Assembly (NCBI RefSeq): GCF_028473645.1
Contig: NZ_CP097269.1
Location: 4,728,501 to 4,792,500, forward strand
DNA: 64,000 bases
Reading direction: 5' to 3'
Origin: Acidovorax sp. GBBC 1281
Lineage (GTDB): Bacteria > Pseudomonadota > Gammaproteobacteria > Burkholderiales > Burkholderiaceae_C
Under the pieces are notes generated by a model that worked only from the letters and a program-made list of their open reading frames with translations, searched no databases and was not told the DNA's origin. A program made the position numbers and the translations under genes. Below are positions 20,886 to 29,463 of the stretch, piece after piece (position 1 is the stretch's first letter; every line of letters begins with the position of its first letter).

Positions 20886-21800
20886 TCAGCCCAGGCGCTT
20901 GGTGAGCAGCGCCTTGGCGGCGCGCGAGTTGGACGGCCGGCCCAGGAAGTCGCTGATGTACGCGCCCGCATCGATGAGCGCATCCAGGTCGATGCCCGTG
21001 TCGATGCCCATGCCATGCAGCATGTAGACCACGTCTTCGGTCGCCACGTTTCCCGTGGCGCCCTTGGCGTAGGGGCACCCGCCAAGGCCCGCCACGGAGG
21101 TGTCGTACTGCCACACGCCCATCTCCAGCGAGGCCAGCGTGTTGGCCAGCGCCTGCCCGTAGGTGTCGTGGAAGTGGCCCGACACCGCGTCGATGCCGTA
21201 GTGCTGCAAGGTGGCTTCCATGGCGCGCTGCACCTTGCGCGGCGTGCCCACGCCGATGGTGTCGGCCACGCCCACGTGCTGCACGCCGATCTGCTTCATC
21301 AGGCCCGCCAGGTACGCCACGCGCTCGGGCGCCACCTCGCCCTCGTAGGGGCAGCCCACGGTGCAGCTCATGGCGCCCCGCACGGCAATGCCCGCCGCGC
21401 GCGCCGCCTCGACCACCGGCGCGAAGCGCTCGATGCTCTCGGCGATGCTGCAGTTGATGTTCTTCTGGCTGAAGGCCTCGCTGGCCGAACCGAAGACGAC
21501 GATCTCGTCGGGCCGCGTGGGCACGGCGGCCTCGTAGCCCTTGAGGTTGGGCGTGAGCACCGAATAGCGCACGCCGGGCTGGCGCTCGATGCCCGCCATC
21601 ACCTCCACGTTGTCCGCCATCTGGGGCACCCACTTGGGCGAGACGAAGCTGGTGACCTCGATCTCCGTCAGCCCGGCCGCCTGCAGGCGGTGCACGAGAC
21701 CGATCTTGACCGCGGCGGGCACGGGAGACTTTTCGTTCTGAAGGCCGTCGCGCGGACCGACATCGACGAGTTTGACGCGGGAAGGAATGCTGCTGCTCAT
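20886..21800 (-). CDS. mvaB: Hydroxymethylglutaryl-CoA lyase
   Basis: A 304-aa TIM-barrel lyase that splits HMG-CoA to acetoacetate and acetyl-CoA, the last dedicated step of leucine degradation. The start MSSSIPSRVKLVDVGPRDGLQNE at 21800 includes the metal-binding DVGPRDGLQNE signature. The loop GGCPYAKGATGNVATEDVVYML near residue 240 carries the cysteine of the lyase active site (GGCPYA), and HFHDTYG provides metal-binding histidines. Length matches bacterial enzymes. It is the last gene of the leucine/isovalerate operon, after MccA and a hydroxyacid dehydrogenase. Confidence 0.95.
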   Translation of the reverse strand: MSSSIPSRVKLVDVGPRDGLQNEKSPVPAAVKIGLVHRLQAAGLTEIEVTSFVSPKWVPQMADNVEVMAGIERQPGVRYSVLTPNLKGYEAAVPTRPDEIVVFGSASEAFSQKNINCSIAESIERFAPVVEAARAAGIAVRGAMSCTVGCPYEGEVAPERVAYLAGLMKQIGVQHVGVADTIGVGTPRKVQRAMEATLQHYGIDAVSGHFHDTYGQALANTLASLEMGVWQYDTSVAGLGGCPYAKGATGNVATEDVVYMLHGMGIDTGIDLDALIDAGAYISDFLGRPSNSRAAKALLTKRLG

Positions 21801-21843
21801 GGGGAAAATCCTGCGGTGATGAATGCGGGGCGGCGCCCGTGGC

Positions 21844-22764
21844 CTAGTAGCCGCGCCGGGGGTCCACGATGCCGGCCACCGGCTCGCCGCGCTGCATGGC
21901 GGCGATCTTGCGCGCGATCTGGGCGATGCTTTCTTCGCGCAGCGTGCGGGCGGAGGTGTGGGGCGTGGTCGTGATGCGGGGGTGCGTGCGAAGCGGGTGG
22001 TCGGCGGGCAGCGGCTCGGTGCGGAACACGTCGAGCGTGGCCCCGGCCAGGTGGCCGGCGTCGATGAGGGCGATCAGGTCGTCTTCGACCAGGTGCGCGC
22101 CCCGCGCCACGTTGACGACATAGCCGCCCGGCTGCAGGCGCGAGAGCGTGTCGCGGTTCATGATGTCCTGCGTGTCGGGCGTGAGCGGCAGCAGGTTCAC
22201 CAGCACGCGGCTGGTAGCCAGGAAACCGTCGAAACCCGCCGCGCCATGAAAGGCCCTCACGCCCTCCACGGCCTTGGGCGAGCGGCTCCAGCCGTTCACC
22301 GGGAACTCGAAGTGCGCCAGCGCCTTCGCCACGCGCTCGCCCAGCACCCCCAGGCCCATGACGCCGACGGAGAAGTCGCCGCGCAGGCGCGGCCGGCGGT
22401 AGGCCCAGCCCCCCGCTCGCATGTCGGCCTCGTAGGCCTCGAACTCGCGGAAGTGGCGCACCACCGCATGGCACACGTATTCGGCCATCTGCACGGCCAT
22501 GCCGGCATCGTCCAGCCGCACCACCTGCGCGCCGGGCGGCAGGCGCAGCGCCAGCAGCGCATCCACGCCCGCGCCGATGTTGAAGAGCGCCTGGATGCCG
22601 GCCTGCTCGTCCATGAACTGCTGGGGCGGTGCCCAGACCACGGCGAAATCGGCCGGGGGCGCGCCCGGTTGCCAGACGGTGATGTGCGCCCCGGGGAGCG
22701 CGGCCTGCAGGCCCTGCAGCCAGGGCTCGGCCTTGGTGTGCGTACAGCAGAAGGTGATGTTCAT
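21844..22764 (-). CDS. Glyoxylate/hydroxypyruvate reductase A-like 2-hydroxyacid dehydrogenase
   Basis: A 306-aa NAD(P)-dependent D-2-hydroxyacid dehydrogenase close to GhrA. The Rossmann motif is VGVMGLGVLGERVAK near residue 135. Catalytic residues are in NVARGAHLVEDDL (Arg), LDVFRTEPLP (Glu) and ITTTPHTSA (His). The N-terminal half contains FNIGAGVDALL, typical of GhrA. It reduces glyoxylate or hydroxypyruvate in the family; a place in leucine catabolism is not obvious, although it lies between MccA and HMG-CoA lyase genes on the same strand with short gaps, so it is probably co-transcribed. Confidence 0.88.
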   Translation of the reverse strand: MNITFCCTHTKAEPWLQGLQAALPGAHITVWQPGAPPADFAVVWAPPQQFMDEQAGIQALFNIGAGVDALLALRLPPGAQVVRLDDAGMAVQMAEYVCHAVVRHFREFEAYEADMRAGGWAYRRPRLRGDFSVGVMGLGVLGERVAKALAHFEFPVNGWSRSPKAVEGVRAFHGAAGFDGFLATSRVLVNLLPLTPDTQDIMNRDTLSRLQPGGYVVNVARGAHLVEDDLIALIDAGHLAGATLDVFRTEPLPADHPLRTHPRITTTPHTSARTLREESIAQIARKIAAMQRGEPVAGIVDPRRGY

Positions 22765-22801
22765 GGCCCAGGAGCGTATCGCGGCTGCGGATTGCGCGCT
22801 G

Positions 22802-24823
22802 TCACGCGGGCGAGAGCTTGAGCAGTTCGGCGCCTTCGGTCACCTGGTCGCCGGGCGCATAGAGCAGCTCCTGCACCGTGCCGTCCACGGGCGCGGCGAT
22901 GGTGTGCTCCATCTTCATGGCCTCCATCACGGCCAGGGCCTGGCCCTTCGTCACGGCGTCGCCCGCTTTCACGGCGAACGACACCACCTTGCCGGGCATG
23001 GGCGCGGTCAGGCGTCCGCCTTCGGACTGCGCCTCGCCCGCATGGGCCAGCAGGTCGATGGCGACGATCTGCGTGGCGCCGCGCGGCGTGAAGACGTGGT
23101 CGGTCTCCCCCTGGGCATGCACTACCGCGCGCGTGCGCTGGCCGGCGAAGTGCAGGTCCAGGCCATCGCCATCGGCGGTGAAGGCCAGCGGCCCCGCCAC
23201 GGCGGCATCGCCCTCGCCCACCGCCAGCTCCATCGCGCCGCCCGCGGCGTAGGTGAGCCAGGCGTTGGCAGGCTGGCCGCCGAACTCGAACGCGAACCGG
23301 CGGCGCGTCACGCCGTGCGATTGCCAGCCGTCGCGGCGGCTGAACGGGTCGGCCCCTTCCGTGGCGCGCTCGCGCTGCAGCGTCCGGGCCACCGCTGCCG
23401 CCGCGGCCAGCGGCAGGCCCACCGGCTCCTGGTGGAACAGCACGGCCTGCTCGCGCGGGATCAGGGCCGTGTCCAGGTTGGCCTGCACGAACGAATCGGT
23501 ACGGGCCACGCGGCGCAGGAACTGCACGTTGGTGGACAGGCCCACGATGCGGGTCTGCGCCAGCGCCTCGTCGAGCCGGGCCAGCGCCTGCTCGCGCGTG
23601 TCGCCGTGCACGATGAGCTTGGCGATCATCGAGTCGTAGAAGGGGCTGATGGCGTCGCCTTCGCGCACGCCGTCATCGATGCGCACACCGCCGCTGCCCA
23701 GGGGCGCGCGCTCGAAGCTGGTGGCCTCCGGCTTGCGGTACACCTGCAGCGTGCCGGTGGCGGGCAGGAACTGGTTGTCGGGGTTCTCGGCGCAGATGCG
23801 CGCCTCGATGGCATGGCCTCCGATGCGCAGCTGGTCCTGCGCCAGCGGCAAAGGCTCGCCGCAGGCCACGCGCAGTTGCCACTCCACCAAGTCCTGGCCG
23901 GTGATGGCCTCGGTCACCGGGTGCTCCACCTGCAAGCGGGTGTTCATCTCCATGAAGAAGAAGTCCATGGACCCATCGGCCCGCTGCTCCACGATGAACT
24001 CCACCGTGCCCGCGCCCACGTAGTTCACCGCGCGGGCGGCGGCCACGGCGGCGTTGCCCATCTCGGCGCGCATGGCCGGGGTCATGCCGGGGGCCGGGGC
24101 TTCTTCCAGCACCTTCTGGTGGCGCCGCTGCACCGAACAGTCGCGCTCGAACAGGTACACGCAGTGGCCCAGCGTGTCGCCGAACACCTGGATCTCGATG
24201 TGGCGCGGGCGCTGCACGTATTTTTCGATGAGCACCGCGTCGTCGCCGAAGCTGTTGATGGCCTCGCGCTGGCACGACGCCAGGGCGGCGGCGAAGTCTT
24301 CCGACCGGTCCACCGCGCGCATGCCCTTGCCGCCGCCGCCCGCGCTGGCCTTGATGAGCACGGGGTAGCCGATGCGGTCGGCCTCGCGCTGCAGCAGCGC
24401 GGGGTCCTGGTCGGCGCCGTGGTAGCCCGGCACCAGGGGCACGCCAGCCTTTTCCATGAGCTGCTTGGACTCGGCCTTCAGGCCCATGGCCTGGATGGCG
24501 GACGGGGGCGGGCCGATGAACACCAGCCCGGCATCCGCGCAGGCCTGGGCGAATTCCTCGTTCTCCGACAGAAAGCCGTAGCCGGGGTGCACGGCCTGCG
24601 CGCCCGTGGTCCGGGCCGCGTCGATGATGCGCTGCCACTGCAGGTAGCTTTCCTTGGGCGAACTGCCGCCGATGTGCACGGCCTCGTCGCATGCAGCGAC
24701 GTGCTTGGCGCCGGCGTCGGCATCGGAGTACACGGCCACGGTCTTCACGCCGAGCCGGCGGGCGGTGGCCGCCACACGGCAGGCGATTTCACCGCGGTTG
24801 GCAATCAGGATCTTCTTAAACAT
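22802..24823 (-). CDS. mccA: Methylcrotonyl-CoA carboxylase biotin-containing alpha subunit
   Basis: A 673-aa protein starting MFKKILIANRGEIACR at 24823 behind GGAGGTGGCCC. Order of domains: biotin carboxylase N domain (1-120), ATP-grasp (about 120-330, with GGGGKGMRAV and the MEMNTRLQVEHPVTE motif), biotin carboxylase C domain (to about 445), BT linker, and biotinyl domain at the end with AMKMEH. It carboxylates its own biotin, which the beta subunit (MccB, encoded at 27859-29463) transfers to 3-methylcrotonyl-CoA. The start region is triplicated by a 115-bp repeat: the stop of an upstream 40-aa ORF overlaps this ATG, which suggests translational coupling. Confidence 0.95.
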   Translation of the reverse strand: MFKKILIANRGEIACRVAATARRLGVKTVAVYSDADAGAKHVAACDEAVHIGGSSPKESYLQWQRIIDAARTTGAQAVHPGYGFLSENEEFAQACADAGLVFIGPPPSAIQAMGLKAESKQLMEKAGVPLVPGYHGADQDPALLQREADRIGYPVLIKASAGGGGKGMRAVDRSEDFAAALASCQREAINSFGDDAVLIEKYVQRPRHIEIQVFGDTLGHCVYLFERDCSVQRRHQKVLEEAPAPGMTPAMRAEMGNAAVAAARAVNYVGAGTVEFIVEQRADGSMDFFFMEMNTRLQVEHPVTEAITGQDLVEWQLRVACGEPLPLAQDQLRIGGHAIEARICAENPDNQFLPATGTLQVYRKPEATSFERAPLGSGGVRIDDGVREGDAISPFYDSMIAKLIVHGDTREQALARLDEALAQTRIVGLSTNVQFLRRVARTDSFVQANLDTALIPREQAVLFHQEPVGLPLAAAAAVARTLQRERATEGADPFSRRDGWQSHGVTRRRFAFEFGGQPANAWLTYAAGGAMELAVGEGDAAVAGPLAFTADGDGLDLHFAGQRTRAVVHAQGETDHVFTPRGATQIVAIDLLAHAGEAQSEGGRLTAPMPGKVVSFAVKAGDAVTKGQALAVMEAMKMEHTIAAPVDGTVQELLYAPGDQVTEGAELLKLSPA

Positions 24824-24938
24824 GGGCCACCTCCGCGGTGAAACCGCCTGCGCACGCTGCGCGTGCCACGCCATTTACCGAAACGGCTGCGATGCAACCG
24901 CTTTCACCGCGGTTGGCAATCAGGATCTTCTTAAACAT
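24816..24938 (-). CDS. 40-aa leader ORF 2, duplicated mccA beginning
   Basis: Second unit of the repeat: ATG at 24938 behind GGAGGTGGCCC, product MFKKILIANRGESGC..., ending ...AEVAHV with TAA that overlaps the ATG of the real mccA at 24823. It has the same length as leader ORF 1. The conserved stop-start overlap in both units implies that ribosomes finishing the leader can restart on the next copy. Confidence 0.4.
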   Translation of the reverse strand: MFKKILIANRGESGCIAAVSVNGVARAACAGGFTAEVAHV

Positions 24939-25053
24939 GGGCCACCTCCGCGGAGAAATCGCCTGCGCACGCTGCGCGCGCCACGCCATTGGCCGAAACG
25001 GCTGCGATGCGGCCGTTTTCACCGCGGTTGGCAATCAGGATTTTGGAGAACAT
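24931..25053 (-). CDS. 40-aa leader ORF 1, duplicated mccA beginning
   Basis: ATG at 25053 directly follows the TGA of the DUF4126 gene (TGAATG) and has AAGGTGG at 6 nt. The product starts MFSKILIANRGENGR, identical in type to the MccA N-terminus, then shifts into translated spacer and ends ...AEVAHV with TAA overlapping the next start (CATGTTTAA). It is either a vestige or a functional coupling leader; nothing beyond the first strand of a biotin carboxylase fold is encoded. Confidence 0.4.
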   Translation of the reverse strand: MFSKILIANRGENGRIAAVSANGVARAACAGDFSAEVAHV

Positions 25054-25773
25054 TCAAACCACCTTCGCAGGACCGGAAAAGAGGGACGACACGCGCCGCA
25101 GCACGGCACGCAGGAACTTGAAAAGCACGATCAGCAGCAGCGCCGACAGCACCAGCATCACCACCAGCGCGATGCCGAACAGCACCGGGTGCTGCGTGGC
25201 CATCCACACGACGGCCACCACCAGGCCGTCCTCGAAGAACGACAGCAGCCAGTTGGAGAACGGCTCGGGCGAGGTGTTGGCCGCGGCGCGCGTGGTCATC
25301 TTCGTGGCCAGTGCCGTGGCCGAGAGCGAACCGCCGAGCAGCCCCGCAACGAGGCCCATGGTGGCGTTGTCGGCGCCGAACACGCCCGCGGCCAGCAACG
25401 CGCCGCCGGGAATGCGGATGACGGTGTGCACCGCATCCCAGGCGCTGTCCAGCCAGGGCACCTTGTCGGCGAAGAACTCCACGCACAGCAGCAGTCCGCT
25501 CACGGCCAGCACGGCCGGGTGCTGCAGCACGTGCAGCCCGGCAGGCAACGGCAGCCAGCCGCCCGCACCCATGAGCCCCACGAGGAAGACCACCGCATAG
25601 AGCCGGAACCCGCTGGCCCAGCCGAGCGCGGCGGCCAGCGCCAGCAGGCCTGGCAGATCCATCGCCGAAGTGGCCTGGGCCGCGCCGGCCGCCACGTCGC
25701 GGGCGGTGCCGGGGTCCACGTGCAGCCCTGCGGCGTGGAGCCACTGAACGATGTGCAGCCAGAGCGCGTCCAT
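25054..25773 (-). CDS. DUF4126 family membrane protein
   Basis: A 239-aa integral membrane protein from the ATG at 25773 (MDALWLHIVQWLHAAG). It has about five hydrophobic spans, including LLALAAALGWASGFRLYAVVFLVGL near residue 45 and a glycine-rich segment (AGLLGGSLSATALATKM) near residue 160, the pattern of DUF4126. Function is unknown. It sits inside the leucine operon between the hydratase gene and mccA, as is seen in related bacteria by gene order conservation that I recall only in general terms. Its stop codon touches the first duplicated mccA start. Confidence 0.8.
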   Translation of the reverse strand: MDALWLHIVQWLHAAGLHVDPGTARDVAAGAAQATSAMDLPGLLALAAALGWASGFRLYAVVFLVGLMGAGGWLPLPAGLHVLQHPAVLAVSGLLLCVEFFADKVPWLDSAWDAVHTVIRIPGGALLAAGVFGADNATMGLVAGLLGGSLSATALATKMTTRAAANTSPEPFSNWLLSFFEDGLVVAVVWMATQHPVLFGIALVVMLVLSALLLIVLFKFLRAVLRRVSSLFSGPAKVV

Positions 25774-25793
25774 GGCGGGTTCCGGTGGCGCGG

Positions 25794-26576
25794 TCAGACC
25801 GGCAGCCAGGACGGCTTGCGCTTTTGCAGGAAGGCCTGCACGCCCTCGCGGCCTTCGTCGCTGGCGCGGATGTCGGCAATGCCCTGCACCGTGGCGGCGA
25901 TGAGCGCGGCATCGATGTCGCGGCCCGCCACGTCCTGCACCAGCCGCTTGCACGCGCGCACCGCGGCCGGGCTGGCGCTGGTGAGCGCCTTGAGCCAGGC
26001 ATCCACCGTGTCGTCGAGCTGCTCGAACTCCACCACCGCGTGCACGAAGCCGAGGTGCAAGGCCTCGGCCGCGCCGAAGCGCTCGGCGGTCAGGAAGTAG
26101 CGGTGGGCCGCGCGTGTGCCCATGGCGCGGATCACATAGGGGCTGATGGTCGCGGGGATGAGCCCCAGCTTCACCTCCGACAGGCAAAAGCCCGCCGTAT
26201 CGACGGCCACCGCCATGTCGCAGGCCGCCACCAGGCCCATGCCGCCGGCATACACGTCGCCCTGCACGCGGGCGATGGTGGGCTTGGGGCATTCGTAGAT
26301 GGTGCGCAGCATCTCGGCCAGCGCGCCGGCGTCGGCCACGTTCTCCTCGCGCGTGTAGTCGGCCATGCGGCGCATCCAGTTCAGGTCGGCGCCGGCACAA
26401 AAGGCCGAGCCCTGCGCGGCCAGCACCACGGCACGCACGTCGTCGCGGGCGCCGGCCTGCGCGAAGGCGGACGTGAGCGCGGCAATGGTTTCGTCGTTGA
26501 AGGCGTTGCGCAGATCGGGCTGGGCCAGCGTGATGCGCGCCACGGCGCCGTCATAGGCTGTCTGGACGGAGTTCAT
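25794..26576 (-). CDS. Enoyl-CoA hydratase, probable methylglutaconyl-CoA hydratase
   Basis: A 260-aa crotonase-fold enzyme (MNSVQTAYDGAVARITLAQP). The oxyanion-hole segments are AFCAGADLNWMRRM (residues about 60-75) and YAGGMGLVAACDMAVA (about 108-123), followed by FCLSEVKLGLIPATISPYV, characteristic of the methylglutaconyl-CoA hydratase/LiuC subgroup. It would hydrate 3-methylglutaconyl-CoA to HMG-CoA, the step between MccAB and HMG-CoA lyase. It lies between mccB-side genes and mccA in one operon, which supports the assignment over a general fatty-acid enoyl-CoA hydratase. Confidence 0.9.
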   Translation of the reverse strand: MNSVQTAYDGAVARITLAQPDLRNAFNDETIAALTSAFAQAGARDDVRAVVLAAQGSAFCAGADLNWMRRMADYTREENVADAGALAEMLRTIYECPKPTIARVQGDVYAGGMGLVAACDMAVAVDTAGFCLSEVKLGLIPATISPYVIRAMGTRAAHRYFLTAERFGAAEALHLGFVHAVVEFEQLDDTVDAWLKALTSASPAAVRACKRLVQDVAGRDIDAALIAATVQGIADIRASDEGREGVQAFLQKRKPSWLPV

Positions 26577-26654
26577 GGGTGGGTTCCTCGGTGCTCTGGA
26601 GAAAAGGGCGAACGCGGATGCGGCCGGATGCGTGCGGCGGGCGAACGTGCGGGC

Positions 26655-27821
26655 TCACGGCGCCTCCCACACGACATGGTCGTCCACGGCATACAGGTGG
26701 CAGGTCGCCGCCTTGGCGTTTTCGTTGCAGCGGGCCACCGCCGCGGCCATGGCATCGGCCCGGCCGTAGTAATAAGCCCAGGCGCCGCTGGGCGCGATGG
26801 CGTAGGCACGGGGCCACGGCGCCGCCAGAAACTTGCGGTAGCCCTCCCGTGCCGCATCGCGCACGTAGGGGATGGCCGACGCATCGGCGACGGGGTAGGC
26901 GTCGGTGGCCCGGGGCACGGCGCTGTCGTGCGGCATCAGCGGGATGTGCGTCACCGGCCGGGACGGCAGACCCAGGCCGGCCAGGAAGCGCTCCACCTCC
27001 GGCAGCCAGACCGGCACGCCGCTTTGCGAGGCGAACAGCCGGTGCGAATCGGTTCCGAACCGGCCATACGCCACCAACTGCGCCCGCCCACCGGCCGCCA
27101 CGTAGCGCGCGTACATGTCGCGGTACAGCGAGGTGGGCCAGTACGAATCGTTGTCGCCGTAGAACCACAGCGACGGCAGGCGCGTGCCCTGGCCGTAGGC
27201 ACCGAAGGCGCTGGCCAGGTTGTTTTCCCAGCCGGGGCATTGCTCCTGCCGCAGCCCGCCGGCGAAATTGATGAGCCCGCGCACACCGGGCGGGTTCAGC
27301 GTGCCCAGCGCCAGGGTGGTCAGGCCGCCGTGCGACTGGCCGACGACCACGATGCGCTGGCTGTCCGCATCCGGCAGGCCGCGCACGTAGGCCAGCGCGG
27401 CCTGCACGTCCTCGGCCTGGTTGCGGCCATTGCCTTCCACGTTGCAGCCGCTGCCCAGGTAGGCGCCCGTGGACCGCGAGAAGCCCTGGCGCATCGGGAT
27501 CACCACGAGGTAGCCGCGCTCCACGAACACGCGGGCGGCCGCCAGATAGCGCGCACGCTCCTGCAGGCGCGGATTGCCGTTGGCCTTGCCGTGGTTGATC
27601 ACGACGACGGGAAACGGCCCCGTGCCCGCCGGGCGGTACACGGTGGTTTCCAGCTCGGTGGCCAGCAGCCCTTCGCCCTTGGGCACCATCACGATCTGCT
27701 CGCGCAGCGTGGCATCCAGCGGGGGCGGTGTGGACGGCGCCAGCTGCGCCAGGGCGGGCAAGGCGCCCAGCAGGAGCGCACAGCGCAGCAGCCAGGCCAG
27801 GGCATGTCGGCGAAGGGTCAT
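26655..27821 (-). CDS. Exported alpha/beta hydrolase (dienelactone hydrolase-like)
   Basis: A 388-aa hydrolase with a signal peptide from the ATG at 27821 (MTLRRHALAWLLRCALLLGALPALAQ). The nucleophile elbow GQSHGG (residues about 165-170) follows VVVINHGK and VFVERGYLVVIPMRQGFSRS, the usual order of strands. A catalytic histidine may be in the FGTDSHRLF segment. The C-terminal ~100 residues (YPVADASAIPYVRDAAREGY onward) are an extra region with two cysteines (CNENAK, TCHLY). The role in the leucine operon is unclear; it may release acyl groups outside the cytoplasm or simply be co-transcribed. Confidence 0.8.
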   Translation of the reverse strand: MTLRRHALAWLLRCALLLGALPALAQLAPSTPPPLDATLREQIVMVPKGEGLLATELETTVYRPAGTGPFPVVVINHGKANGNPRLQERARYLAAARVFVERGYLVVIPMRQGFSRSTGAYLGSGCNVEGNGRNQAEDVQAALAYVRGLPDADSQRIVVVGQSHGGLTTLALGTLNPPGVRGLINFAGGLRQEQCPGWENNLASAFGAYGQGTRLPSLWFYGDNDSYWPTSLYRDMYARYVAAGGRAQLVAYGRFGTDSHRLFASQSGVPVWLPEVERFLAGLGLPSRPVTHIPLMPHDSAVPRATDAYPVADASAIPYVRDAAREGYRKFLAAPWPRAYAIAPSGAWAYYYGRADAMAAAVARCNENAKAATCHLYAVDDHVVWEAP

Positions 27822-27858
27822 GGCGGGATCTGCGTCGGAGTCTTCGGCGGACCGGCCA

Positions 27859-29463
27859 TCACATGCGGAACAGGCCGAACTTCGTGTCTTCGATGGGTGC
27901 ATTGCGCGTGGCCGACAGGCCCAGCGCCAGCACGCGGCGCGTGTCGGCAGGGTCGATCACGCCGTCATCCCACAGGCGCGCGGTGGCGTAGTAGGGGTGG
28001 CCCTGGCTCTCGTACTGCTGGCGGATGGGGGCCTTGAAGGCCTCTTCCTCCTCGGCACTCCACTGGCCGCCCTTGCCCTCGATGCCGTCGCGCTTGACGG
28101 TGGCGAGCACGCTCGCGGCCTGGTCGCCGCCCATGACGGAGATGCGCGCGTTGGGCCACATCCACAGGAAGCGCGGCGAATACGCCCGCCCGCACATGCC
28201 GTAGTTGCCCGCGCCGAACGAGCCACCGATGACGATGGTGAACTTGGGCACGGCGGCGGTGGCCACGGCGGTGACCATCTTGGCGCCGTTGCGCGCGATG
28301 CCCTCGTTCTCGTACTTGCGGCCCACCATGAAGCCGGTGATGTTCTGCAAGAACACCAGCGGGATCTTGCGCTGGCAGCACAGCTCGATGAAGTGCGCGC
28401 CCTTGAGCGCGGACTCGCTGAACAGGATGCCGTTGTTGGCGATGATGCCCACGGGCATGCCCTCGATGCGCGCGAAGCCCGTGACCAGCGTGGTGCCGTA
28501 GCGCGCCTTGAACTCGTCGAACTCGCTGCCGTCGACGATGCGGGCGATGATCTCGCGCACGTCGAAGGGCTTGCGCGTGTCCACCGGAATCACGCCGTAC
28601 AGCTCATCCGCTATGAATTTAGGAGCAACGGAGGCATGCAATTCCCCGGCATGGGCCTTGTTTCTATTCAAATTGCGCACCGCGTTGCGGGCCAGCTGCA
28701 GCGCGTGCAGGTCGTTTTGCGCCAGGTGGTCGGCCACGCCGGACAGGCGCGTGTGCACGTCGCCGCCCCCTAAGTCCTCGGCCGTCACGACCTCGCCCGT
28801 GGCCGCCTTCACCAGCGGCGGGCCGCCCAGGAAGATGGTGCCCTGGTTCTTGACGATGATGGATTCGTCGCTCATGGCCGGCACGTAGGCGCCGCCGGCG
28901 GTGCACGAGCCCATCACCACGGCGATCTGCGCGATGCCCTGCGCGCTCATGTGCGCCTGGTTGTAGAAGATGCGGCCGAAGTGATCGCGGTCGGGAAACA
29001 CTTCGTCCTGGTTGGGCAGGTTGGCGCCGCCGGAATCCACCAGGTAGATGCACGGCAGGTGGTTCTGCGCGGCCACCTCCTGCGCGCGCAGGTGCTTCTT
29101 CACCGTCATGGGGTAGTAGGTGCCGCCCTTCACCGTGGCGTCGTTGCACACCACCATGCAGTCCACGCCGCTCACGCGGCCGATGCCGGCGATCAGCCCG
29201 GCGCCGGGCGCGTCGTTGTTGTACATGTTGAGCGCGGCCAGGGGCGCCAGTTCGAGGAACGGCGTGCCGGGGTCCAGCAGCATCTGCACGCGTTCGCGCG
29301 GCAGCAGCTTGCCGCGGGCCGTGTGCTTGGCGCGGGCGGCTTCGCCGCCGCCCTGGGCCACCTGGGCGGTGCGGGCGCGCAGGTCATCGACCAGGGCGCG
29401 CATGGCGGCGGCATTGGCCAGGAAGTCGGCCGAGCGGGCATTGAGTTGGGATTCGAGGATCAT
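27859..29463 (-). CDS. mccB: Methylcrotonyl-CoA carboxylase beta subunit (carboxyltransferase)
   Basis: A 534-aa carboxyltransferase that moves CO2 from biotin on MccA to 3-methylcrotonyl-CoA. The ATG at 29463 ([14 protein letters not shown]) overlaps the stop of the acyl-CoA synthetase gene by 4 nt. Acyl-CoA carboxyltransferase N domain covers about 30-290 ([35 protein letters not shown]) and C domain about 310-520 ([42 protein letters not shown]). The lysine/methionine-rich context matches MccB rather than propionyl-CoA carboxylase. The linker near residue 265-285 ([18 protein letters not shown]) is encoded by a copy of the dispersed CTAG-type repeat. Confidence 0.95.
   Translation of the reverse strand: MILESQLNARSADFLANAAAMRALVDDLRARTAQVAQGGGEAARAKHTARGKLLPRERVQMLLDPGTPFLELAPLAALNMYNNDAPGAGLIAGIGRVSGVDCMVVCNDATVKGGTYYPMTVKKHLRAQEVAAQNHLPCIYLVDSGGANLPNQDEVFPDRDHFGRIFYNQAHMSAQGIAQIAVVMGSCTAGGAYVPAMSDESIIVKNQGTIFLGGPPLVKAATGEVVTAEDLGGGDVHTRLSGVADHLAQNDLHALQLARNAVRNLNRNKAHAGELHASVAPKFIADELYGVIPVDTRKPFDVREIIARIVDGSEFDEFKARYGTTLVTGFARIEGMPVGIIANNGILFSESALKGAHFIELCCQRKIPLVFLQNITGFMVGRKYENEGIARNGAKMVTAVATAAVPKFTIVIGGSFGAGNYGMCGRAYSPRFLWMWPNARISVMGGDQAASVLATVKRDGIEGKGGQWSAEEEEAFKAPIRQQYESQGHPYYATARLWDDGVIDPADTRRVLALGLSATRNAPIEDTKFGLFRM
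28608..28672 (-). repeat. Dispersed repeat, copy 3, in frame within mccB
   Basis: GCTATGAATTTAGGAGCAAC and, 30 nt on, GGGCCTTGTTTC match the reverse complement of the copy at 40391-40446 (GCTATTAAATTTGTAGC ... GGCCTATTTTG). It encodes the variable inter-domain linker of MccB and leaves both catalytic domains intact. It is the most degenerate copy. Confidence 0.45.

Larger units (their letters stand above)
24785..25053 (-). repeat. 115-bp tandem repeat that triplicates the mccA translation start
   Basis: Two full copies (24821-24935 and 24936-25050, roughly 90 percent identical) plus about 38 bp of a third (to about 24785) repeat with an exact 115-bp period. Each unit carries GGAGGTGG, an ATG and codons for M-F-(K/S)-K-I-L-I-A-N-R-G-E. 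Starts lie at 25053, 24938 and 24823. Only the last continues into the full carboxylase. The outermost copy reads MFSKILIANRGE, the usual MccA beginning, and abuts the stop of the upstream gene, so it is probably the ancestral start. Confidence 0.9.

Noticed and set aside
24785-25053. CRISPR or VNTR-type array at the tandem repeat
   Set aside because: The unit is 115 bp with no spacer pattern and encodes the mccA start, so it is a simple local duplication.
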